Under the pieces are notes generated by a model, which saw only the letters and a program-made list of their open reading frames with translations, was not told where the DNA came from and did no database searches. Position numbers and translations under genes: made by a program. From Acidobacteriota bacterium (GTDB lineage Bacteria; Acidobacteriota; Terriglobia; Terriglobales; Acidobacteriaceae): 64,000 bases of DNA. The stretch spans positions 1 to 64,000 of the forward strand of contig QIBC01000006.1 in assembly GCA_003225215.1 (NCBI GenBank), in the 5' to 3' direction. Positions 25,969 to 38,637 of the stretch are shown in pieces; position 1 is the first letter of the stretch, and every line of letters begins with the position of its first letter.

Positions 25969-26488
25969 ATGAAATTCGGCGTTCTCGTCTTCCCCGGATC
26001 CAATTGCGATCACGATGCGTATCACGTAATCGCTGCGGCGGCGAAGCAACCGGTCACTTTCCTGTGGCACGCCAGCCACGATCTCGAGAACTGCGATGCC
26101 ATCATCGTTCCTGGCGGATTCGCTTATGGCGACTACCTGCGTACAGGAGCCATCGCCAAGTTTGCCCCGATCATGCAGGAAGTCAGCCGCTTTGCTGCAG
26201 GTGGCGGGCTGGTACTGGGCATCTGCAACGGCTTCCAAATCCTTTGTGAAGCTGGTCTGCTGCCCGGTGCTCTAATGCGCAACGCGGGACTGAAGTACAT
26301 CTGCAAGCCGGTTAAGCTTCGCGTGGAGAGCACCGACACGCCCTTCACGAGTGCCTGCACTGAGGGCGAAGTACTCGAGATTCCCATCGGGCACATGGAG
26401 GGCAATTACTTCTGCGACGCGGATACGCTCGCAGAGCTTAATCGCGAGAATCTTCGAGGCGATGGTTGGGGCGCTCGCGCACAAATAG
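25969..26488 (+). pseudogene. purQ: FGAM synthase subunit PurQ with internal deletion and frameshift
   Basis: Normal N-terminal two thirds ([59 protein letters not shown]) then loss of the GMMPHPER region; another frame supplies [13 protein letters not shown] just before the next gene. Confidence 0.65.
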
Positions 26489-26491
26489 CCT

Positions 26492-26800
26492 ATGGACCGT
26501 GTGGCCGTGCTTCAGGAAATCCTTGCGCAGAACCCGAACGACGCGTTTGCGCGTTACGGGCTGGCGATGGAATATGCCAACAAGGGCGATTCGGACACGG
26601 CTCTCAATGAGTTTGCACGTCTGATTCAGGCGAATCCCGACTACACTCCGGCGTACCAAATGTCCGCGCAAACGCTGATGAAAGCTGGACGCGAAGATGA
26701 AGCCCGCAAGATGCTGCAAGACGGCATCGCTTGCGCTGGGCGAACTCGCAATCAGCACGCTCTCTCAGAGATGCAAGCACTGCTGGACGAATTGCGGTAA
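26492..26800 (+). CDS. Small TPR protein
   Basis: [65 protein letters not shown]. Confidence 0.85.
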   Translation: MDRVAVLQEILAQNPNDAFARYGLAMEYANKGDSDTALNEFARLIQANPDYTPAYQMSAQTLMKAGREDEARKMLQDGIACAGRTRNQHALSEMQALLDELR

Positions 26801-26842
26801 TCTGCTCGGCTGCTTGTTTTCAAATCCACTTCGGGATCACAG

Positions 26843-28885
26843 ATGAGATTTTTCGTCCTGCTGTGCATGCTTTCCGCTACTTCCCTGTTCGCCATACAAT
26901 CCTTAACTGCTAATGCCGCGCACCCTGGGCCGCCCTGGAACCTCATGCCTGTGCCCGCGAAGCTCGAATCGGGCTCCGGGCAGTGGATCGTGCAACAGGG
27001 GCTCACGATCTCGCTGAGCGGCGTTGATGACCCACGCGTCCGAAGCGCAGCCCAGCGATTTGTCGATCACCTATCGCACCAGACAGGGATTCCACTTCAT
27101 TATCTGACTGCCGAACCGGACAAGGCGACCATCGCGATTCGCTGCGAGCGAGCCGGCGAGAAAGTGCAAAAGCTCGGGGAGGATGAGTCGTACAAGCTGG
27201 ATGTAACTGAGACTGGCGCTAAGCTCTCGGCGCCGACAGCTCTGGGCGTAATTCACGGACTACAGACTCTGTTGCAGTTGGTCGCCCCAGGCCCACAGGG
27301 ATTTGCCGCACCCGCCGTCCACATCGAAGACGTCCCGCGATTCCCGTGGCGTGGACTCTTGCTCGATTCCTGTCGTCACTGGATGCCGATGGAAGTTGTA
27401 AAACGCACTCTCGACGGCATGGAAGCGGTGAAGATGAACGTCCTTCACTTCCACCTCAGCGAGAACCAGGGATTCCGAGTCGAGAGCAGGAAATTCCCAA
27501 AACTACACGAGATGGGTTCCGGCGGCCACTACTACTCACAGGAACAGATCAAGGAGCTGCTTGCCTACGCGCGCGATCGTGGCATTCGCGTGATGCCTGA
27601 GTTCGACATGCCTGGACATGCTACCGCCTGGTTCGTTGGTTATCCCGAATTGGCATCAGCGCCAGGACCGTACGAAGTGGAAACGAAATGGGGGGTCTTC
27701 GATCCGGCCATGGATCCAACCAAGGAGTCCACATACAAGTTCCTCGACAAGTTCATAGGCGAGATGACTGAATTGTTCCCTGACGAGTTCTTCCACCTTG
27801 GCGGAGATGAAGTAAACGGCAAGCAATGGAACGGGAGTTCTCAGATTCAGAGTTTCATGAAGTCGCACAACTTGAATACAAACGAGGACCTTCAGACGTA
27901 CTTCACGCAGCGTGTCGTGAAGATCATTCAGAAATACAAGAAGACACCTGTTGGATGGGACGAAGTTCTCACTCCCGATCTTCCGAAGGACGTGGTGGTT
28001 CACTCGTGGCGTGGACCAGAATCGGAGGCGAAAGCCGTTCAAGACGGCCACCGCGCACTCCTTTCCAATGGCTATTACCTCGACTTGGCTGAGCCGGCAG
28101 ACAAGCATTACCTGAACGATCCTCTGGGCGGCGATGCTGCCAAGCTCTCGCCGGAGCAGCAAAAGATGATCCTCGGCGGCGAGGCTTGCATGTGGTCAGA
28201 GATGGTGAGCGCGGAGAATGTCGATTCCCGCATCTGGCCACGCACAGCCGCGATTGCTGAGCGCCTTTGGTCTTCTGTCGATGTGCGCGATGTGGACTCG
28301 ATGTACAACCGCATGGAAGTTGTGAGTGAGCGACTGGAGACCCTAGGGCTTACTCAGCACTCGGCGTTGCACTCGATGAAGGAACGGCTTGCTCCCCAAC
28401 ATCTCTACGCATTGCGGACTTTGGCAAATACGGTTGAGCCGGTGAAGGGATATTCCCGTTCCGGAACTCACAAGTACAGCACGGATGCTCCACTGAACAG
28501 GCTGCCCGATGCTGTCCCGCCAGAAAGCATCGAGGCACGAAAGTTCGCGCGGTTGGTGGATCGGATCGTCGCCCGAACCGCTTCAGAGGCGGATATTGCT
28601 CTGGTTCGCGACACCATGATCGACTGGAAACTGAATCACGATCGACTCTCACCGGCGCTCCAGAATTCACTCCTGACGGAAGATATCGCGATCTCTCAGA
28701 ACCTGTCCGCAGCGGCCACGATCGGACTCCAGGCCTTGGATATGCTCGGTTCTCCCTCATCAGTTCCAACCGGATGGGCAGATCAGCAAATGGCACAACT
28801 GGAACCTATGAAGAAGGGGCAGGCCGAACTGCTGCTGATGGTGGTACCCCCGATCCAGAAGCTTGTGCAGGCGGTGTCAAAGTAG
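26843..28885 (+). CDS. Secreted beta-N-acetylhexosaminidase, GH20
   Basis: Signal peptide; RFPWRGLLLDSCRHWMPMEVVKRTLDGMEAVKMNVLHFHLSENQGFRVESRKFPKL, FHLGGDEVNGKQW. Confidence 0.95.
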   Translation: MRFFVLLCMLSATSLFAIQSLTANAAHPGPPWNLMPVPAKLESGSGQWIVQQGLTISLSGVDDPRVRSAAQRFVDHLSHQTGIPLHYLTAEPDKATIAIRCERAGEKVQKLGEDESYKLDVTETGAKLSAPTALGVIHGLQTLLQLVAPGPQGFAAPAVHIEDVPRFPWRGLLLDSCRHWMPMEVVKRTLDGMEAVKMNVLHFHLSENQGFRVESRKFPKLHEMGSGGHYYSQEQIKELLAYARDRGIRVMPEFDMPGHATAWFVGYPELASAPGPYEVETKWGVFDPAMDPTKESTYKFLDKFIGEMTELFPDEFFHLGGDEVNGKQWNGSSQIQSFMKSHNLNTNEDLQTYFTQRVVKIIQKYKKTPVGWDEVLTPDLPKDVVVHSWRGPESEAKAVQDGHRALLSNGYYLDLAEPADKHYLNDPLGGDAAKLSPEQQKMILGGEACMWSEMVSAENVDSRIWPRTAAIAERLWSSVDVRDVDSMYNRMEVVSERLETLGLTQHSALHSMKERLAPQHLYALRTLANTVEPVKGYSRSGTHKYSTDAPLNRLPDAVPPESIEARKFARLVDRIVARTASEADIALVRDTMIDWKLNHDRLSPALQNSLLTEDIAISQNLSAAATIGLQALDMLGSPSSVPTGWADQQMAQLEPMKKGQAELLLMVVPPIQKLVQAVSK

Positions 28886-28997
28886 GGTTGTGGTCAATTG
28901 TTGAAAGACCGTTGCCAACTCATTTGACTTCACTTGTGTCTTCACTGGCTTAGGCAACTTCATCGCCCGGGGATGCCCCGCCGGGCTATTCTCACGC

Positions 28998-29024
28998 GTG
29001 CCGCAAAATGCGCGGCACTTTTTT
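28998..29024 (+). terminator. Rho-independent terminator after the GH20 gene
   Basis: GTGCCGC-aaaatgc-GCGGCAC-TTTTTT. Confidence 0.8.
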
Positions 29025-29385
29025 CTGCCCCAGAAACTTGGGGTTGGCCTGCGTAAGGCGAAATTACCGCGAGACGATCTATTCCAAATTGGGCCGCCAG
29101 TTTGCGGCCAATAGAAGCTCGTCCACTTTTTCGGTCAAGCTCGCAAGAAAACCTGCCAGACTCTCCGGCTCGGGTTGATATTCGACTCTCTCATTCGCCA
29201 TTTGGGACATGTCCTTCGTCTCGCGCATTCGGGGGAGCCTCCAAACATCGGTTATCGGGCCATCGGGGTGATCGGGGTGAAGTAAACCAACAACTACTCT
29301 CGGTTCATCCGTCCGATCCGTTACATCCGTCTAATCCGTGTTCGTTTTTGATTACCTCCGGTGTCTTGCCACAACTTCAAACCTC

Positions 29386-32463
<3,078 letters not shown>

Positions 32464-32770
32464 GGGGAAGGCTCCTGCCCTGGGGATTTCGATGTTTTCG
32501 GTCTTGCTCGCTTAACCGCTTAATCGGGTGGTGAAGTAAAACCAGCACCCAAACCAGTCTTACTTCACCCGATCACGCAATCACCCGATCCGCATTGGTG
32601 TCACCGCTGCACTAATTGTTGTTATGAAGACGCTCACCTCTGAACGTCCAAGGGCGCTGACGCAAATTGGATGATTTTGCGATTTGATGAATCCGAGATT
32701 TGCGGTCTTGGGAGACATCGCTGGAAACTCACCCGATCACAAAACCATCCGATTGGGGGAGGGCCACTGC

Positions 32771-32801
32771 CACCCGCTCCGTGGCTTTCAGGAGCGGGTG
32801 G
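32771..32801. other. Perfect hairpin CCACCCGCTCC-GTGGCTTTCA-GGAGCGGGTGG near nrdJ promoter
   Basis: 11-bp arms on either side of a short loop; left arm preceded by CCACTG; coordinates accurate to within about 2 bp. Confidence 0.75.
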
Positions 32802-32807
32802 AAACGT

Positions 32808-32836
32808 AAGTTACACCTGCATATGGGGCCTGTCAA
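32808..32836 (-). promoter_or_regulatory. Sigma70-type promoter for nrdJ
   Basis: Minus strand TTGACA - 17 bp - TAACTT, flanked by ATATGGGGC / GCCCCATAT inverted repeat (32821-32829, 32844-32852). Confidence 0.6.
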
Positions 32837-32957
32837 TAGGCTAGCCCCATATATTGTAGCTGAAATGCAGAGTAGCTGCTGGCTGGTTAACCCCTTACCT
32901 TTCAATCATCGCCAGAGCGGACTGTCGTATTTGGCGGAATTCGAATTGTTAATAATT

Positions 32958-32966
32958 TGTGGATAA
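32958..32966 (-). promoter_or_regulatory. DnaA box (TTATCCACA on the minus strand)
   Basis: Perfect 9-mer TGTGGATAA on + strand, about 120 bp upstream of the nrdJ -35. Confidence 0.5.
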
Positions 32967-32989
32967 CAGGTGCGGCTGGCCGCACCTGT
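32966..32989. other. Perfect hairpin ACAGGTGCGGC-TG-GCCGCACCTGT
   Basis: 11-bp perfect stem with 2-nt loop. Confidence 0.85.
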
Positions 32990-33121
32990 CGTCGCAGTCA
33001 CCGTTCCAGGCGTCGCCCGTTCGACGCCACGGAGGTTTCGACTGTAGGGGGCTCGGGAGCGGGAATCAATGACGGTTATCGGGGCAAAGCTGTGGAGCCC
33101 TGTGGGTTCTTCGGAAAAACG

Positions 33122-33421
33122 CGCAAAGGGCGAACACGAAGGTCACGAAGGACGACTCAAGAGGTCACGAAGATGGGAATACAAAAACTTTAAGGACCGA
33201 CGCGCGCCCTTGCGCGGGTTTTCGTTTTCGTGACGAGAATCTACAGGTCTTGGATGAGGTCAATAAAGTCGCTTCCCTACAATTTCTGGGAGTGATCGGC
33301 AAACACCCGCGCGAGGGCGCGCGTCGGTCCCCTAAATACCGGGCCCATAGTCCTAGGTTCCGTCAGATCTTGGTTTCCGTGACCTCTTGTTTTTTCCTTC
33401 GTGACCTTCGTGTTCGCCCTG
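33122..33421. repeat. Nested foldback repeat upstream of the beta-propeller gene
   Basis: Outer arms GGGCGAACACGAAGGTCACGAAGGA vs TCCTTCGTGACCTTCGTGTTCGCCC; inner arms GGACCGACGCGCGCCCTTGCGCGGGT vs ACCCGCGCGAGGGCGCGCGTCGGTCC. Confidence 0.88.
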
Positions 33422-33453
33422 TCAGCTGCGCTTTTCGCTTACACTTTCAATAT

Positions 33454-35628
33454 ATGGTTCGAAGTTTTTTGAAGGCGCTCAGCCTTCTTCTACTCTCCTC
33501 GGCCGTTTGGGCTGAGGGCACGCAGCTCTGGCAGCAATCCAAGTTTGAAGAGTTTGAAAAAGGTACGAGCAACGGCGTCGCCATCTCCAGCGACGGTCGA
33601 TTGCAGCTCGCGCCATCGCTGAAATCGATTTATACCTCGCCTTCCACTTACATCTGGCAGGTCGTGAGCGATCCGCAGGGCAATGCTTATTTAGGCGCCG
33701 GGTCACCAGCGCGCGTGTATCGCGTGACTCCCGATGGGAAGGCCACGGTCATCTTCGAAGCCAAAGAACTCCAGGTGCAGGCGCTCGCCATCGATGCGGA
33801 TGGCACTATCTACGCGGCTACGTCTCCGGATGGGCGTGTGTACAAGTTGCAACCCAACGCTCCGATCCCCGAAAAGAAAAAGGCAAAGAAGGAAGAGCCC
33901 CAGCCCGTGCCGAGTGAGTCGGCAGTGACAAAGACAATGGAGGGTGAGGACCTCTATAAATCTTCAGTCTTCTTCGATCCCAAAACAAAATACATCTGGG
34001 ACATCGAGCTCGACCCTGCTGGACCGATGTACGTCGCGACTGGCGATAACGGCCAGATCTTCAAAATCGAGAAAACCGGAGAAGGATCCGTCTTCTTCAA
34101 GAGCGACGAAGCGCACATACGTTGCCTGGCTTTGGTGAAGCCGACAGCCGAGCAAGAAGAGGGCAAGCGCAATAAGAAGAGTGCGCCGGGATTGAGCACG
34201 GTCATCGCGGGATCGGATGGCAGCGGGCTCGTCTATCGCATTTCACCGGCAGGCGAGGCTTTCGTGCTGTACAGCGCGCCTAAGAAGGAGATCACCGCGC
34301 TCGCCGCTGACTCGGCCGGCAACATCTTCGCGGCAGGCGTGGGGGAGAAGCGTGGAGGAGCGACTCCGGTTCCACAGCCGCTGCCCGTCGGGCCTGCGAG
34401 CACACCTTCCGTTGCCACAGCTCCTCCGCCTGCTTTACCCGGACAGCTAAGCGGTGGTTCCGAGATCTACATGATTTCCAGCGAGGGATCGCCGAGCCGT
34501 ATCTGGACCTCGAAGGACGATCTGGTCTACGCGCTAACCTTCGCACCGGACGGACAGTTGCTCGCCGGCACCGGCAACCGCGGTCATATCTATGCTGTGG
34601 CGCCAAATTCCAAGACAGAAACATATCGGGACCTCGTAAAGCTCAGCGCAAACCAGATTACGTCGATGGCGCGGGCCAGCAATGGCGCGGTGTATGCCGT
34701 GACCGCAAATCTGGGCAAGCTGTTTGTTCTCGGCCCGGGACGCGATCAGGCTGGAACCTATGAGAGCGACGTTTTCGATGCCAAGAGCTTCTCGCAGTGG
34801 GGAAGGCCGCAAGTGCGCGGAACTGGTGACTTCGACTTCTTTGCCCGAAGTGGGAACGTCGATAATCCCGACCGCAACTGGAGTCCGTGGACTAAGATCG
34901 ACTTCAAGACTGCGGAGCGTTTGTCGATTCCAGCTGCGCGTTTTGTGCAATGGAAGGCGTCTTTGCATCCCGGAAATCCGAATACCCAGATCGAAAGCGT
35001 GGCCATCAACTACCTGCCGAAAAATATTGCTCCAGTAATCGAGGACATCAACGTACAAGTGGGAGCTCGCATCACTTCCCTGCCTCTGCAGAAGCCCACC
35101 AGCGAGAGCGTGAATATTCCGCTGGGAAATAGTTCGGTCGCTACGCCCGTGCACTTCGATACTCCTCCCTCAGCGGTCAAGGACCGCGACTACATCGCGG
35201 TGCGCTGGGGGGCTCACGACGACAACGACGACGATCTCGTTTATTCCATCTACTATCGAGGCGATAACGAGAGAGACTGGAAGTTGCTGAAGGACAACAT
35301 CACCGATAAGTACTATTCATGGGATTCCAGCCTGCTGCCGGACGGCGGATATGTGGTTCGCATCGTAGCGTCGGACGCGGCCTCGCATTCGCCCGATGAG
35401 GCTCTTACAGATGAAAAGATCAGCTCGCGCTTCGAGGTCGACAGCACGCCTCCCGTGGTTCAAGCTCTCCAAGCTAAGGTGGAGGGGAAGACAATGCACG
35501 TCAGCTTTCGTGCCGTCGACAGTTTTTCGCCCATTAAGCGCGCCGAGTACTCGATTGATGCGGGCGATTGGCATTACGTGGAACCGGTAGGAAAGCTTTC
35601 CGATTCTCCAAAGACGGTGACCAAGTAA
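33454..35628 (+). CDS. Secreted beta-propeller-like protein
   Basis: Signal peptide MVRSFLKALSLLLLSSAVWAEG; repeating QVVSDPQGNAYLGAG / ALAIDADGTIYAATSPDGRVYKL / LTFAPDGQLLAGTGNRGHIYAV units. Confidence 0.82.
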   Translation: MVRSFLKALSLLLLSSAVWAEGTQLWQQSKFEEFEKGTSNGVAISSDGRLQLAPSLKSIYTSPSTYIWQVVSDPQGNAYLGAGSPARVYRVTPDGKATVIFEAKELQVQALAIDADGTIYAATSPDGRVYKLQPNAPIPEKKKAKKEEPQPVPSESAVTKTMEGEDLYKSSVFFDPKTKYIWDIELDPAGPMYVATGDNGQIFKIEKTGEGSVFFKSDEAHIRCLALVKPTAEQEEGKRNKKSAPGLSTVIAGSDGSGLVYRISPAGEAFVLYSAPKKEITALAADSAGNIFAAGVGEKRGGATPVPQPLPVGPASTPSVATAPPPALPGQLSGGSEIYMISSEGSPSRIWTSKDDLVYALTFAPDGQLLAGTGNRGHIYAVAPNSKTETYRDLVKLSANQITSMARASNGAVYAVTANLGKLFVLGPGRDQAGTYESDVFDAKSFSQWGRPQVRGTGDFDFFARSGNVDNPDRNWSPWTKIDFKTAERLSIPAARFVQWKASLHPGNPNTQIESVAINYLPKNIAPVIEDINVQVGARITSLPLQKPTSESVNIPLGNSSVATPVHFDTPPSAVKDRDYIAVRWGAHDDNDDDLVYSIYYRGDNERDWKLLKDNITDKYYSWDSSLLPDGGYVVRIVASDAASHSPDEALTDEKISSRFEVDSTPPVVQALQAKVEGKTMHVSFRAVDSFSPIKRAEYSIDAGDWHYVEPVGKLSDSPKTVTK

Positions 35629-35636
35629 GCACCCAG

Positions 35637-35803
35637 AAAAGGCGAACACCCATTCGGCTGCTCTCAGGGCAGGCTCTGGTCACGAAGGAAAGAAGCCAGA
35701 GGTCACGAATGCGCCTGACAAGCCTCGCCCCGAAGCTAATGATCGTCGGTACTTCTTCGTGACTTCTTGTATTTGCCTTTGTGACCTTCGTGTTCGCCTC
35801 TCG
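35637..35803. repeat. Second foldback repeat of the GGCGAACACGAAGGTCACGAAGG family
   Basis: GGTCACGAAGGAAAGAAGCCAGAGGTCACGAATGC (around 35677) vs GTGACTTCTTGTATTTGCCTTTGTGACCTTCGTGTTCGCC (around 35759). Confidence 0.8.
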
Positions 35804-35901
35804 GGTCCTGAAGGTATAATCGGCAGTTTCGTTCGCAGGCTGCTTTCCCTCAGCCGCTTGCTTCCTGGAGCATCAGCGTTGTTTTGTCTGGAGGATTCTG
35901 C

Positions 35902-36936
<1,035 letters not shown>

Positions 36937-37106
36937 GTTTGACGACATCCAACGGATCTGGCCGGTAAAACGTGCGCACATTTTCAGAGTTGTTGTAGTC
37001 ACGAGGAGCGGCAGAAAACACAAGATGTTTCGACTCCGTCTCCCGCGCTGGTGAAAGCGCGCGGGAACCCTCCTCCGCTCAACATGGCTCTTCTGAGTAA
37101 GAGATA

Positions 37107-38558
37107 ATGGGCAATCAGAACAGTAAGTCGCAACAAGCCGCAGAGCAGCTTCTTCGAGACGGTCGCGTTGCGCTCGAATGGATTTCAAAATATCTGGCGC
37201 GCGCGCCCGAGCTTCCTGTGCTGTCGCATGTGAAGCCGGGAGATGTTTTCGCGTCACTTCCCTCCCGCGCACCTTCGGCTCCCGAACCAGTTGAGACGAT
37301 TCTCAAGGATCTTGACGACAAGATCCTGCCCGGCATTACGCACTGGCAGTCACCCAATTTCTTCGCCTACTTCCCGGGGAATAGTTCTCCAGCTTCCGTA
37401 GTTGGGGATCTGCTTTCATCAGGGCTGGGAGTGCAGGGAATGCTTTGGGTGACGAGTCCAGCATGCACCGAGCTCGAAATGCGCATGCTCGACTGGCTGG
37501 TTGAAATGCTCGACCTGCCAAAACACTTTCTGTCGACCAGCTCGGGGGGTGGGGTGATCCAGGATTCCGCCTCCAGCGCGAATCTCTGCGCTGTGCTTGC
37601 CGGTCGCGAGCGAGCAACTCAGTTCGGCTCAAATGAGAATGGATGCGATCAGCGGCTGACGGCGTACACCTCCGCGCAAGCGCATTCCTCGATGGAGAAA
37701 GCCATTAAGGTCGCCGGCATTGGACGAAGAAACCTGCGGGTGATCGAAGTAGATGAGCAGTTCCGGATGAAACCGGCGGCGCTGGCACGAGCGATTCAGG
37801 AAGACAAGGCTGCCGGGCGGGTGCCCTGCTTTGTGGGCGCTACGGTCGGCACAACATCAACTATGTCGATCGATCCGCTGCCGGAGATCGGGACGATCTG
37901 TCGCGAGCACAACGTCTGGCTGCATGTGGATGCCGCCATGGCTGGGACAGCCGCCCTGTGTGAAGAGCTGCGATCCATCCATAACGGCCTCGAGCTGGCG
38001 GACAGCTACTGCTTCGATTGCCACAAATGGATGTTCACGAACTTCGATTGCACATGCTTCTATGTCCGGGACCGGAAGGAACTGACAGAGACGCTGACTA
38101 TTACGCCCGAGTATCTGCGCAATGTTGCTTCAGCCACCGGCGCCGTCGTGGACTTTCGTGACTGGCATATCCCCCTTGGCCGACGGTTTCGCGCTCTGAA
38201 ACTGTGGCTGGTAATCCGCTCTTATGGTGTCGAAGGCTTGCGCGCCATGGTCCGCCGCCACATTGAACTCACGAACCAGTTCGTTGGCTGGCTTAGAGCG
38301 GATTCCCGCTTTGAGATTGTGGCTCCGGTTTCTCTGAATTTGGTTTGCTTCCGACTAAAAGGTCCGGATTCCGGGAGTGAAGTCCTGATGCAGAAGCTGA
38401 ATTCCTCGGGCAAGATGTTTTTGTCCCACACCAAGCTCAACGGACGATTCGCCATTCGCATGTGCATTGGCCAGACCTACACGGAAGAAGAGCACATTCG
38501 TGCTGCATGGCAGGAAATCCAGCAGCACGCTACGGAACCGGCAATGGCGGCCGGATAA
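37107..38558 (+). CDS. PLP-dependent group II decarboxylase (aromatic-L-amino-acid decarboxylase-like)
   Basis: HWQSPNFFAYFPGNSSPASVVGDLLSSGLGVQGMLWVTSPACTELE, DSYCFDCHKWMFTNFDCTCFYV (PLP lysine). Confidence 0.93.
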   Translation: MGNQNSKSQQAAEQLLRDGRVALEWISKYLARAPELPVLSHVKPGDVFASLPSRAPSAPEPVETILKDLDDKILPGITHWQSPNFFAYFPGNSSPASVVGDLLSSGLGVQGMLWVTSPACTELEMRMLDWLVEMLDLPKHFLSTSSGGGVIQDSASSANLCAVLAGRERATQFGSNENGCDQRLTAYTSAQAHSSMEKAIKVAGIGRRNLRVIEVDEQFRMKPAALARAIQEDKAAGRVPCFVGATVGTTSTMSIDPLPEIGTICREHNVWLHVDAAMAGTAALCEELRSIHNGLELADSYCFDCHKWMFTNFDCTCFYVRDRKELTETLTITPEYLRNVASATGAVVDFRDWHIPLGRRFRALKLWLVIRSYGVEGLRAMVRRHIELTNQFVGWLRADSRFEIVAPVSLNLVCFRLKGPDSGSEVLMQKLNSSGKMFLSHTKLNGRFAIRMCIGQTYTEEEHIRAAWQEIQQHATEPAMAAG

Positions 38559-38637
38559 CCAGCACTTTCTGCATCTTTCAAGACGCCGCCGAAATCCAAA
38601 CTCCACTGTAGTATGAACCTGAGCGAGAGAGGCCTGA

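Noticed and set aside
32464-32960. Cobalamin riboswitch upstream of the B12-dependent nrdJ
   Set aside because: A GCCACTG string is present on the + strand, but no B12-box (AGYCMGG..CCTGCC-like) or expected arrangement on the nrdJ strand.
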